NCBI GenBank assembly: GCA_964577305.1
Contig: CAZNYS010000006.1
Location: forward strand, 37,009 to 101,008
Source: UBA9300 sp964577305
Lineage (GTDB): Bacteria; Bacteroidota; Bacteroidia; Bacteroidales; VadinHA17
Length of the DNA stretch: 64,000 nt
Reading direction: 5' to 3'
In this document: positions 43,448-51,376 of the stretch, piece by piece
Numbering within the stretch: position 1 is the stretch's first letter
Layout of the letters: each line of letters begins with the position of its first letter
Made by a program: the position numbers and the translations under genes
Notes under the pieces: generated by a model
The model's database searches: none
What the model saw: only the letters and a program-made list of their open reading frames with translations
What the model was told of the DNA's origin: nothing

Positions 43448-44206
43448 TTATGATTTTTGAGTTTTCAGTAGTTTAATTGCCCGTTCCAGGTCTTCAGGAG
43501 TATCCACCCCAATACTTTCCCAGTCAGTCAGCGAGCATTTAATCTTAAAACCGTTCTCTAACCATCTGTTTTGTTCAAGCGCTTCTGCTTTTTCCAGGCT
43601 GGAAGGATTGAGCATGCTTATACTATCAAGTATGTCAGCCTTGTAACCATAAATGCCCAAGTGCTTGTAGAAAGTGTGATAGCTAAGCCATTTTTCCTTC
43701 TCTGCACTGCGCACGTAAGGTATTGCTGCCCTGCTGAAGTATAAAGCATCCTTATGTTTGTTTATTATAACTTTTACCTGGTTAGGATCAGTTAAAGATT
43801 TCCAGTCCTGTATTTTCATTATCAGGCTTGATATTTCTACTGAATGATCACTAAAGCATGAGCCAACCTGCTTTATCTGTTCCGGCTTTATAAATGGTTC
43901 ATCACCCTGTATATTTATTACTATATCCGGGTTTATTTTATACCTTTCCCTTATTATACCCAGCGCTTCTGCGCACCTGTCGGTACCACTCCTGTGAAGA
44001 GGTGAGGTCATGATGGCCTCACCCTTAAACTCCACAACGGTATTATATATTCGTTTATCATCAGTTGCAACAAAAACTTTTTCGAGAGCACTGGATGCAC
44101 GCCTGTAAACGTGCTCAATCATAGGTGCATCTTCTATTCTGGCCAGAGGTTTCCCCGGAAACCTGGTTGAAGCAAAACGGGCCGGTATTATTCCAATCTG
44201 CATCAT
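43448..44206 (-). CDS. kdsB: 3-deoxy-manno-octulosonate cytidylyltransferase
   Basis: KdsB activates KDO with CTP to make CMP-KDO for the inner core of lipopolysaccharide in the cytosol. The protein (about 252 residues) shows IIPARFASTRFPGKPLA near the start, VATDD (about 48-52), SGTDRCAEAL (about 76-85), NIQGDEPFI (about 98-106), and YKHLGIYGYKADIL near 180. Two adjacent ATGs (44206 and 44203) give the expected N-terminus; an upstream TTG at 44215 is less likely. It fits the LPS theme of the lpx cluster and lptE. Confidence 0.95.
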   Translation of the reverse strand: MMQIGIIPARFASTRFPGKPLARIEDAPMIEHVYRRASSALEKVFVATDDKRIYNTVVEFKGEAIMTSPLHRSGTDRCAEALGIIRERYKINPDIVINIQGDEPFIKPEQIKQVGSCFSDHSVEISSLIMKIQDWKSLTDPNQVKVIINKHKDALYFSRAAIPYVRSAEKEKWLSYHTFYKHLGIYGYKADILDSISMLNPSSLEKAEALEQNRWLENGFKIKCSLTDWESIGVDTPEDLERAIKLLKTQKS

Positions 44207-44271
44207 GTCAAACAATTTAATTTCCAGCTAATTTACAAAAAATGGATTTTTCAAAGTTTTAAAAAAAAGAT

Positions 44272-44279
44272 TAATTTCG
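44272..44279 (+). promoter_or_regulatory. Possible -7 box of the sigma-54 activator gene
   Basis: TAATTTCG differs from TAnnTTTG at one base and lies 20 bases before the ATG at 44299. The same word occurs before leuS. Confidence 0.35.
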
Positions 44280-44298
44280 CATGAACGAGGATTAGTTT

Positions 44299-45552
44299 AT
44301 GAAAGATTTACAGAGCATAAAGCAAAGATTTAGTATCATAGGTAATTACGTTGGGCTTAACAGGGCAATCGATATAGCTGTACAGGTTGCACCTACAGAT
44401 CTCTCTGTACTTATTTCAGGGGAAAGTGGAACAGGTAAGGAGATATTTCCACAGATAATTCATCATCACAGCAAACGTAAGCATGGACAATATATAGCTG
44501 TTAATTGCGGGGCAATACCTGAAGGGACCATAGATTCTGAATTGTTTGGTCATGAGAAAGGTTCTTTTACCGGGGCAACTGATAGCCGCAAGGGTTATTT
44601 TGAGGTGGCAAACGGTGGGACAATTTTTCTTGATGAAGTATCCGAGTTGCCGTTATCAACGCAGGTAAGGCTACTTCGGGTGCTTGAATCGGGTGAGTTC
44701 ATAAGGGTAGGTTCTTCAAAAGTACAAAAGACAGATGTGAGGGTTATAGCCGCAACGAACATTGAGATATTGCAGGCCGTTAACACAGGTAAATTCAGGG
44801 AAGACCTGTTTTACCGCCTGAATACTGTACCTATAAAAATACCACCTCTTAATGACAGGGGAGATGATATATTATTATTATTCAGGAAATTCGCAGTTGA
44901 TTTTGCCGAAAAATACCGAATGCCCGCAGTGAAACTTACTGAAGATGCCAGGCTAATACTTACCTCCTACTCATGGCCTGGTAATGTGAGGCAATTAAAA
45001 AATATTACCGAGCAGATATCAATTATTGAAGGTTCAAGAGAAATAGATGCGGAAATGCTAAAAGCGTATCTGCCCGATTATAGTGCGATAAAACTGCCTG
45101 CCGTAATACGCCGCGAATCGGAAAGTTCATTCTCATCTGAAAGAGAGATATTGTATAAGATACTTTTTGATATGAAGAATGATGTGAATGATCTCAAAAA
45201 ACTGGTGCTTGATATGCTTCAGGAAGGGAGTTCTTCGGTGCATCTCAGTGATCGTAATTCAGGCGTTATTCAACGTTTATATGACGAAACAGGCTTGAGA
45301 AATATACCCGGAAGTAAGAATATTAAAAAAGATGAAGCTAAACATAAATTTTCAGCCGGTAAGCAGCCTGATCAGATACAGGATACTGAAGAAATAGTGG
45401 AGGAGTCACTTTCACTGGTGGAGAAAGAAATTGAGTTAATCACCAAGGCACTGGAGAAGTATAACGGCAAAAGAAAGCTTGCAGCAGAAGAACTTGGAAT
45501 ATCTGAAAGGACACTGTACAGAAAAATTAAGGAGTATGGCATCGATTTGTAA
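44299..45552 (+). CDS. Sigma-54-dependent transcriptional activator (AAA+, Fis-type HTH)
   Basis: The 417-residue bacterial enhancer-binding protein has a full AAA+ domain from the first residues: Walker A GESGTGKE (41-48), the sigma-54 contact loop GSFTGA (88-93), Walker B GGTIFLDEV (about 106-114), and an Arg-finger region. A variable linker spans about 270-370, and a Fis-type helix-turn-helix closes it (about 390-417, KRKLAAEELGISERTLYRKIKEYG). There is no N-terminal receiver or sensor domain, so control must come from elsewhere or from the linker. It is followed by lptE (overlap of 17 bases), a TPR gene, secG and groESL. Confidence 0.93.
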   Translation: MKDLQSIKQRFSIIGNYVGLNRAIDIAVQVAPTDLSVLISGESGTGKEIFPQIIHHHSKRKHGQYIAVNCGAIPEGTIDSELFGHEKGSFTGATDSRKGYFEVANGGTIFLDEVSELPLSTQVRLLRVLESGEFIRVGSSKVQKTDVRVIAATNIEILQAVNTGKFREDLFYRLNTVPIKIPPLNDRGDDILLLFRKFAVDFAEKYRMPAVKLTEDARLILTSYSWPGNVRQLKNITEQISIIEGSREIDAEMLKAYLPDYSAIKLPAVIRRESESSFSSEREILYKILFDMKNDVNDLKKLVLDMLQEGSSSVHLSDRNSGVIQRLYDETGLRNIPGSKNIKKDEAKHKFSAGKQPDQIQDTEEIVEESLSLVEKEIELITKALEKYNGKRKLAAEELGISERTLYRKIKEYGIDL

Positions 45553-46081
45553 ATATATTTATTCGGAGTTACTATTAAGATCGGTGATTATCCCGGTCTT
45601 TGTTTTTCTTGCATTTACAGACTCAGGATGCACTGTCAGTTATTCAATGAGTGGAGCAAGTATTTCACCGGATGTCAGGACTATAAGTGTGCAATATTTT
45701 GAAAACAGGGCCAACCTGGTTCAACCTGGACTGAGCCAGTATATTACTGATGAACTGATGGATAAATGCAGAGCCCAGACAAATCTAAACTTCGTCAATG
45801 AAGCTGGTGATGTAAGTTTTGAAGGAGAAATAAGTGATTACAGGACTGCACCACTTACGGTATCAGGTGATGCCAGAGCCGCCATGAACAGGTTTACTAT
45901 TGCAGTTAGAGTTACGTTTACAAACATAATTGAACCCGAGTTCAGTTATGAACAAACCTTCACCAGGTACGAGGATTATGATAGTTCAAAAGAGATGAGC
46001 CAGGTAGAGCAGGAGTTAACGGAGAAGATAATAGAGCAAATAGTGGAAGATATTTTTAACAGAGCATTTGTGAACTGGTAA
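45536..46081 (+). CDS. lptE: LPS assembly lipoprotein LptE
   Basis: LptE plugs the LptD barrel that inserts lipopolysaccharide into the outer membrane. The 181-residue product has a long signal ending in a lipobox (TDSGC, Cys about 32). The Bacteroidota LptE domain follows: ISPDVRTISVQYFENRANLVQPGLSQYITDELMDK (about 42-75), then GEISDYRTAPLTVSGDARAAMNRFTIAVRV and the helix YDSSKEMSQVEQELTEKIIEQIVEDIFNRAFVNW. The ATG at 45536 overlaps the activator gene by 17 bases, which suggests coupling. It joins the lpx and kdsB genes in the same theme. Confidence 0.85.
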   Translation: MASICKYIYSELLLRSVIIPVFVFLAFTDSGCTVSYSMSGASISPDVRTISVQYFENRANLVQPGLSQYITDELMDKCRAQTNLNFVNEAGDVSFEGEISDYRTAPLTVSGDARAAMNRFTIAVRVTFTNIIEPEFSYEQTFTRYEDYDSSKEMSQVEQELTEKIIEQIVEDIFNRAFVNW

Positions 46082-46082
46082 C

Positions 46083-47003
46083 ATGAATAAGATTGAGTTT
46101 ATAGATATTATAAAGGAACATAAGGTTTTGACTGATAATGAATATAATGATATTTCCAGGATCAGTATGAATTATCCCTATTTCCAGTCTGCCTATGTAT
46201 TAATGTTGAATTCATTATACAGGCATGATGATATTGAATTTACGGAAAAGTTAAAGGAAGCAGCTATTTATATTGCTGACAGGGAAGTGTTGTATAACTT
46301 ATTAAATTCTGAGGAGTGGACCTCAACTCAAAGCCAGGAACCAGAAACTGAGGCCGATATCAGTCATGAATCCCGTGAATCTGAAGGCATTAAAAAGGAT
46401 GAGGAAGATAAAATACAGGATGTTGAAAAAAAGAAGGATGAAAATATAAAAGCCGATAAACCGGCAGGCAAATATGAGTCGGTATCAGGACGATCACGTG
46501 AAGAATTAATACAAGAAATACAAACCCGGCTTAGTGAAATAAGCGGAGAGAATATACTGCAGCTTGACGACTCAGCTGATGAGGAAGCTAAGAAGATACC
46601 AGTGGATGAACCTGTTAATACTGATTTTGAGCTTCCCGGGGATAATGATTTACTTGACCTTGACCTCGATAGCAGTGATTCATACGGCAAGCAACCTGAG
46701 CCGGTTGAAGAACAGACTGGATTCATTGATGATGATGAGTTAGTTGACAGGTTCATTAATGCAAATCCAAGGATAAAACCCAGGAACGAAACAGACGATT
46801 CTGAACAGGAAGATATATCTGCCGCGAGCAGCGAGGAGTCATCCCACCTTATCTCGGAAACTCTTGCAAATATCTATCTCTCCCAGGGTTACTACTCAAA
46901 AGCAATCAGTATTTATGAAAGATTAAGTTTGAAATATCCGGAAAAAAGTAGTTACTTTGCGACGCAAATTGAGAAGATAAAAGAAATTCTTTTAAAAAAC
47001 TGA
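46083..47003 (+). CDS. Acidic protein with C-terminal TPR-like motif
   Basis: The 306-residue protein has a helical N-terminal domain (about 1-85, YNDISRISMNYPYFQSAYVLMLNSLYR). A long acidic, low-complexity middle (about 90-250, rich in Glu, Asp and Ser) follows. A C-terminal TPR-like pair is found at about 255-300 (LISETLANIYLSQGYYSKAISIYERLSLKYPEK). No signal peptide is present. It is a conserved Bacteroidota gene between lptE and secG with unknown role. The start is one base after the lptE stop and secG follows after five bases. Confidence 0.75.
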   Translation: MNKIEFIDIIKEHKVLTDNEYNDISRISMNYPYFQSAYVLMLNSLYRHDDIEFTEKLKEAAIYIADREVLYNLLNSEEWTSTQSQEPETEADISHESRESEGIKKDEEDKIQDVEKKKDENIKADKPAGKYESVSGRSREELIQEIQTRLSEISGENILQLDDSADEEAKKIPVDEPVNTDFELPGDNDLLDLDLDSSDSYGKQPEPVEEQTGFIDDDELVDRFINANPRIKPRNETDDSEQEDISAASSEESSHLISETLANIYLSQGYYSKAISIYERLSLKYPEKSSYFATQIEKIKEILLKN

Positions 47004-47008
47004 AGCAG

Positions 47009-47359
47009 ATGGGTATATATGTATTTATTTCAATAGTAGTAATTATAGCATGTGTACTTCAGGTAATGGTAGTGCTTGTACAGAATTCCAAGGGAGGAGG
47101 TCTGGCTGCTAATTTCACTTCTACCGGTCAGTCAATGGGAGTAAGAAAAACAGCCGATTTTCTTGAAAAAACTACCTGGACCCTTGCAGCAATAATACTT
47201 GCACTAAGTATAGCAGCTACAATAGCAATACCTCATGGTGTGGAGGAAGAATCATCAAGAATACAGGACCAGATAGACAATGCTGTTGATCCCACTGCTA
47301 TACCTAACCTGCCTACAGCTATACCTGATCAGGGAGGTGATAACCAGGAGGGAGAGTAA
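47009..47359 (+). CDS. secG: Protein translocase subunit SecG
   Basis: SecG is the small accessory subunit of the SecYEG channel. The 116-residue product has two membrane segments (about 2-22, VFISIVVIIACVLQVMVVLVQ, and 54-72) with the conserved NSKGGGLAANF (about 26-36) between them and the LEKTTW helix boundary. The C-terminal 40 residues are polar and rich in Asp, Pro and Thr, as in other Bacteroidota. It closes the activator-lptE-TPR-secG unit; a terminator follows at 47385-47418. Confidence 0.93.
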   Translation: MGIYVFISIVVIIACVLQVMVVLVQNSKGGGLAANFTSTGQSMGVRKTADFLEKTTWTLAAIILALSIAATIAIPHGVEEESSRIQDQIDNAVDPTAIPNLPTAIPDQGGDNQEGE

Positions 47360-47384
47360 AAAGAAATAGTATGATTCATTTCGA

Positions 47385-47418
47385 AATGTCAGTTTGTCAC
47401 GAGACTGACATTTTTTTT
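47385..47418 (+). terminator. Rho-independent-type terminator after secG
   Basis: AATGTCAGT (47385-47393) and ACTGACATT (47404-47412) form a nine-pair stem with a ten-base loop, followed by a run of T (47411-47418). It lies 26 bases after the secG stop. The same arms, TGTCAG and CTGACA, may also be activator sites for groESL. Confidence 0.7.
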
Positions 47419-47446
47419 GCAATTATGACGTACAGAATACTGTAAA

Positions 47447-47479
47447 CTGACAAAAAAATCCTTTGGCACAGATTCTGTA
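47447..47479 (+). promoter_or_regulatory. Possible sigma-54-type promoter of groESL with CTGACA sites
   Basis: TGGCAC at 47464-47469 matches the -24 element, and CTGTA at 47475-47479 is at the right distance for -12, but the expected TTGCW fits at only three of five positions. Four TGTCA/TGACA words lie upstream (47387, 47395, 47405, 47447). No TAnnTTTG box is seen before groES. It could thus be activated by the sigma-54 activator gene 3 kb upstream; this is an inference. Confidence 0.4.
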
Positions 47480-47529
47480 AAATGAGGATATCGGCAAAAA
47501 TATATTGTTTAACAAATCAAGTAAATAAA

Positions 47530-47808
47530 ATGGCAAAACTAAAAGGTAAAATATTAGCAGGTAAAGTACTTGTTAAACCTCATGAAGCAGAGGAAAAAAC
47601 TGCAAGCGGCATCATAATCCCTGACAGTGCCAAGGAAAAACCACAGCAGGGAACCATAATATTGGTTGGTGCAGCAAAAAAAGACGAAGATATGGAAGTA
47701 AAATCCGGAGATGTGGTACTATATGGTAAATATGCCGGTCAGGAACTCAACATTGACGGTGAAGATTACCTTTTAATGTCACAGAGTGATATTTTATACA
47801 TTGCATAA
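47530..47808 (+). CDS. groES: Co-chaperonin GroES
   Basis: GroES caps the GroEL ring and creates the folding chamber. The 92-residue product has the full fold: KLKGKILAGKVLVKPHEAEEKTASGIIIPDSAKEKPQQG (with the mobile loop at about 16-32), and the roof region and YAGQELNIDGEDYLLMSQSDILYIA at the end. The ATG at 47530 is chosen; an upstream in-frame ATG at 47482 would add 16 unrelated residues. groEL follows after 24 bases in the same operon. Confidence 0.96.
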   Translation: MAKLKGKILAGKVLVKPHEAEEKTASGIIIPDSAKEKPQQGTIILVGAAKKDEDMEVKSGDVVLYGKYAGQELNIDGEDYLLMSQSDILYIA

Positions 47809-47832
47809 ACCAAATAATTTAAACTAACTGAT

Positions 47833-49467
47833 ATGGCAAAAGAAATTAAATTTAATATTGAAGCACGAAACCTTCTTAAAGAAGGTGTTGACAAGCTTGC
47901 TGATACTGTAAGGGTAACGCTTGGACCAAAAGGAAGGAATGTAGTACTTGAAAAAAAGTTTGGAGCACCACAAATAAGCAAAGATGGTGTTACAGTAGCT
48001 AAGGAAATTGAACTTGATGATCCTTTTCAGAATGTGGGAGCCCAGATGGTTAAGGAAGTGGCTTCCAAAACAGGAGAGGATGCTGGCGATGGGACAACCA
48101 CCGCAACGGTGCTTGCACAGGCTATAATTAATGTTGGACTTAAGAATGTGACCGCCGGTGCAAATCCAATGGAACTGAAAAGAGGCATCGACAAAGCTGT
48201 AAGTGAGGTGGTAAAGCATATTGCCAAACAGGCAAAGGTTGTTGGCGATGACCTGAATAAAATTGAACAGGTTGCCCGTGTCGCTGCCAATAATGATGAG
48301 GAAATAGGTAAGCTTATTGCTGAAGCAATGAGTAAGGTTAAGAAAGAAGGAGTGATCACTGTTGAAGAGGCAAAAGGCACTGAAACTACTGTTGAGGTTG
48401 TTGAAGGTATGCAGTTTGACCGGGGCTATATTTCTCTTTACTTCGTAACCGATACAGAGAAAATGGAGGCTGATCTTGAAAGTCCTTATGTCCTTATCCA
48501 TGATAAGAAAATATCCACAATGAAGGACCTGCTTCCTATCCTTGAAACAACAGCGCAGAATGGCAAACCCCTGATGATTATTGCTGAGGATGTTGAAGGA
48601 GAAGCTCTTGCAACGCTGGTTGTAAACCGTCTGAGGGGGTCATTGAAGGTTTGTGCCGTCAAAGCTCCTGGATTCGGTGATAGGAGAAAAGAAATGCTGG
48701 AAGATATAGCTGTTCTGACAGGAGGTACAGTAATCTCTGAAGAAAAAGGCCTTAAGCTGGAGCATACCACACTTGATATGCTGGGACAGGCTGAGAAAAT
48801 ATCTGTTGACAAGGAAAACACAACTATAGTAAACGGTGCCGGTGCAAAAGATGCAATAGTAGCACGCGTTAACCAGATTAAGAAACAGATATCAACAACC
48901 ACTTCAGATTATGATAAGGAGAAGCTGCAGGAAAGGCTTGCCAAGCTTGCAGGAGGCGTTGCAGTGCTTTACATTGGTGCTGCATCAGAAGTGGAAATGA
49001 AGGAGAAGAAAGACCGCGTTGACGATGCACTGAGTGCAACCCGTGCAGCAATTGAGGAAGGGATAGTTCCCGGCGGCGGTGTTACATATATCCGTGCAAT
49101 TGCGGCACTGGAAAACCTGAAAGGTGAAAATGAAGACCAGAATACCGGCATTCAGATTGTTAAACGTGCCATTGAAGAACCTTTGCGCCAAATTGTAATT
49201 AACTCAGGTGAAGAAGGAGCCGTTGTGGCACAAGTAGTTAAGGAAGGGAAGGATGATTTCGGATACAATGCAAGTATTGGTAAATTTGAAAACCTCTATG
49301 ATTCAGGTGTAATAGACCCTGCCAAAGTGGTTCGTATAGCTCTTGAAAATGCAGCATCAATAGCAGGCATGTTCCTGACAACCGAAGCAGTAGTGGTTGA
49401 AGAAAAAGAAGATGAGCCAATGCCTAATCCCGCAATGGGCGGTGGTGGCATGCCAGGCATGATGTAA
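47833..49467 (+). CDS. groEL: Chaperonin GroEL
   Basis: GroEL is the 60-kDa ring chaperonin in the cytosol. The 544 residues show the invariant start AKEIKFNIEARNLLKEGVDK and the ATP-binding loop VTLGPKGRNVVLEKKFG (about 29-45). The catalytic DGTTTATVLAQAI (about 87-99), the apical substrate site and RAAIEEGIVPGGGVTYIRA (about 400-418) follow, then the GGM-type tail (MGGGGMPGMM). It is the second gene of groESL. Downstream, before the convergent cstA gene, are a dispersed 20-mer and the MITE-like palindrome. Confidence 0.98.
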   Translation: MAKEIKFNIEARNLLKEGVDKLADTVRVTLGPKGRNVVLEKKFGAPQISKDGVTVAKEIELDDPFQNVGAQMVKEVASKTGEDAGDGTTTATVLAQAIINVGLKNVTAGANPMELKRGIDKAVSEVVKHIAKQAKVVGDDLNKIEQVARVAANNDEEIGKLIAEAMSKVKKEGVITVEEAKGTETTVEVVEGMQFDRGYISLYFVTDTEKMEADLESPYVLIHDKKISTMKDLLPILETTAQNGKPLMIIAEDVEGEALATLVVNRLRGSLKVCAVKAPGFGDRRKEMLEDIAVLTGGTVISEEKGLKLEHTTLDMLGQAEKISVDKENTTIVNGAGAKDAIVARVNQIKKQISTTTSDYDKEKLQERLAKLAGGVAVLYIGAASEVEMKEKKDRVDDALSATRAAIEEGIVPGGGVTYIRAIAALENLKGENEDQNTGIQIVKRAIEEPLRQIVINSGEEGAVVAQVVKEGKDDFGYNASIGKFENLYDSGVIDPAKVVRIALENAASIAGMFLTTEAVVVEEKEDEPMPNPAMGGGGMPGMM

Positions 49468-49493
49468 TAGATGCAGGTTAGCGCTGATTTGAA

Positions 49494-49513
49494 CTAATTA
49501 TCGCGAATTTCAT
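49494..49513 (-). repeat. Dispersed 20-mer, copy 2
   Basis: On the minus strand it reads ATGAAATTCGCGATAATTAG, 19 of 20 identical to 36924-36943. It abuts the left end of the palindromic element at 49514. Confidence 0.5.
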
Positions 49514-49689
49514 GGGGCTGTCTCATAAGTCCTCTAACCACCCCCTCCTCGACCTTACGGTCGGGATACCCCTCCTTTCAAAAGGAGGGGAAATGGCTGA
49601 TATACAATACTATAACTTTCTCCTCCTCTTTAGAGGAGGAGTACCCCCGAGTACTCGGGGGGGAGGTGGTAGACTTATGAGACAGCCCC
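49514..49689. mobile_element. MITE-like nested palindrome with 18-bp perfect terminal inverted repeats
   Basis: The ends GGGGCTGTCTCATAAGTC (49514-49531) and GACTTATGAGACAGCCCC (49672-49689) are perfect inverted repeats. Inside, both halves repeat the same order: a CC-rich ACCACC stretch, a small hairpin (CGACC-TTAC-GGTCG on the left, CCCCGAGTACTCGGGG on the right) and a larger A/T-loop stem (CCCCTCCTTT...AAAGGAGGGG on the left; CTCCTCCTCTTTAGAGGAGGAG on the right). No transposase frame exists, so it would be mobilised in trans, if at all. No target-site duplication is visible. The ends look like those of IS elements with TGAGACAGCCCC termini, from memory. It sits three bases from the cstA stop codon, between convergent genes. 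Confidence 0.75.
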
Positions 49690-49692
49690 TAT

Positions 49693-51177
49693 TCAGTTTA
49701 AATTATATGCCTGCGCTTTCCTCCTGGCTGAGATCAGGAACAGTGTAAGAATACCTAATCCGCCAAGTACTCCGGTAATATATCCCAGATTAACAGGCAT
49801 TGCCAGTCCGGCACTTTTATTAGGGGCCACCATAATATAGGTTATGCAGATTGTTGTCAGGAATGTGGCCGGGATAGATAATAACCAGTGGTTTTTCTTG
49901 TTTAATGCCTGATACATGGCAGCCGACCACAGTACAATTGTTGCCAGAGACTGATTTGATATACCCACAAACTTCCATATTCGTCCAAATTCATCCTTCA
50001 TAATAAAAGTCAAAATGAATCCGATAATGAATATTGGGATGCTGACAAATAACCTGTTCTTTATTCCTGATTGTTTAATCCTGAACACATCAGCTATTAT
50101 TAATCTTGCCGATCTGAATGCGGTGTCTCCCGATGTAATCGGGCAGGCAATAACTCCAATAACGGCAAATATAGCCCCGACTTTTCCCAGCCATGTGTTG
50201 CAGATCTCATTAACCACCCATGCCGGATCCGGTGTAATACTGGGGTCTGATACCAGAGAATTGGAAAGAGTATAGTTTAGTCCATGAACGTCATTGAAGT
50301 AATTCATTGCAGCTGTTGCCCATATAATTGCTACTATTCCTTCAGCGATCATTGCTCCGCAGAAAATACTTTTACCCTGCTTTTCGTTTTTAACACACCT
50401 TGCCATCAGGGGAGACTGTGTGGCATGAAATCCGCTGATCGCCCCGCAGGAAATAACGATAAATAACATCGGGAAAAGGATATTGGTTTCTGGATTATTA
50501 TGAAAATTTCTCAGGGAAGACATGCTTAATTCGGTCATCTGGAGAGTCCCATTAAGAGATTTGAAAATGATTGATCCACCTATACCAAGGGCCATGATCA
50601 GAAGTGAAACTCCGAAGACAGGATATATTCTGCCAATAATTTTGTTTATAGGTAATAATGTTGCAAGCAGGTAGTATGCAAAAATAAGATACAACCAAAC
50701 TCTTATATCAAGGTTGGTCATTGTTTGAAGCAGTTTAGCCGGTCCTGTAACAAATGCAACACCGACAAATATCAACAGTAATAATGTAAATACTCTGAGG
50801 AAGTTCTTTACAGTGACACCAAGGTATCTGCCAACCAGCTCAGGTAAACTGTCGCCATTATTCCGTATTGAAAGCATCCCGGAAAAATAGTCATGAACTG
50901 CTCCCATGAATATACATCCCAATACTATCCATATATATGCTACCGGCCCATACATTGCTCCCAGGATAGCTCCGAATATGGGGCCTAATCCTGCAATATT
51001 GAGGAATTGTATCATGAATATCTTCCATGCAGGCAAAGGGATGAAGTCAACGCCATCAGCTTGTGTGATTGCCGGTGTTTTGCGTTCTGGCTGCATGCCG
51101 AAATAATAGTCTATGAAGCGGCCATATAGTAAATAGCCCGCAACAAGTGCAATAATGCATATAAGAAAAGTAATCAT
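49693..51177 (-). CDS. cstA: Carbon starvation protein CstA family, peptide/pyruvate transporter
   Basis: The 494-residue membrane protein has about 13 hydrophobic segments and the CstA signature region: GVDFIPLPAWKIFMIQFLNIAGLGPIFGAILGAMYGP (about 45-80) and GAVHDYFSGMLSIRNNG (about 91-107). It also has CPITSGDTAFRSARLI (about 345-360), conserved in the family. CstA members import pyruvate or peptides and are made in carbon starvation. It is a single gene; upstream palindromes at 51214-51227 and 51276-51291 are candidate control sites. Confidence 0.93.
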   Translation of the reverse strand: MITFLICIIALVAGYLLYGRFIDYYFGMQPERKTPAITQADGVDFIPLPAWKIFMIQFLNIAGLGPIFGAILGAMYGPVAYIWIVLGCIFMGAVHDYFSGMLSIRNNGDSLPELVGRYLGVTVKNFLRVFTLLLLIFVGVAFVTGPAKLLQTMTNLDIRVWLYLIFAYYLLATLLPINKIIGRIYPVFGVSLLIMALGIGGSIIFKSLNGTLQMTELSMSSLRNFHNNPETNILFPMLFIVISCGAISGFHATQSPLMARCVKNEKQGKSIFCGAMIAEGIVAIIWATAAMNYFNDVHGLNYTLSNSLVSDPSITPDPAWVVNEICNTWLGKVGAIFAVIGVIACPITSGDTAFRSARLIIADVFRIKQSGIKNRLFVSIPIFIIGFILTFIMKDEFGRIWKFVGISNQSLATIVLWSAAMYQALNKKNHWLLSIPATFLTTICITYIMVAPNKSAGLAMPVNLGYITGVLGGLGILTLFLISARRKAQAYNLN

Positions 51178-51213
51178 GGATCTGCATAAAAGAATTATCC
51201 TAAAAGTAATAAT

Positions 51214-51227
51214 TATTTGATCAAATA
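51214..51227. promoter_or_regulatory. 14-bp perfect palindrome upstream of cstA
   Basis: TATTTGATCAAATA is its own reverse complement and lies 37 bases before the cstA ATG. It could be an operator; no regulator is identified. Confidence 0.35.
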
Positions 51228-51275
51228 CAGGTGATAGTTTATTAAACTGGGATTAATTCTCAACCCCTGATCTTA

Positions 51276-51291
51276 TTCGAGGATCCTCGAA
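51276..51291. repeat. 16-bp perfect palindrome between cstA and lepA
   Basis: TTCGAGGATCCTCGAA is a perfect palindrome in the 187-base divergent region. It may be a protein-binding site or a repeat relic. Confidence 0.4.
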
Positions 51292-51341
51292 AACGCACTT
51301 GCTTTTTCGGACTCATTCTAAACTTATTCAACTAATAATTA

Positions 51342-51349
51342 TATATTTG
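51342..51349 (+). promoter_or_regulatory. -7 promoter box of lepA
   Basis: TATATTTG, followed by C, is an exact TAnnTTTG match, 28 bases before the preferred ATG at 51377. Confidence 0.6.
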
Positions 51350-51376
51350 CGCTTAATCTGAGGAATGAGAGCAGCA

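Noticed and set aside
47824..48501. Minus-strand open frame of 225 codons opposite groEL
   Set aside because: It is a shadow of the highly conserved groEL frame and shows no own features.
49512..49748. Plus-strand open frame of 78 codons
   Set aside because: It lies in the palindromic element and runs antisense into the cstA end; the protein is low in complexity with no family features.
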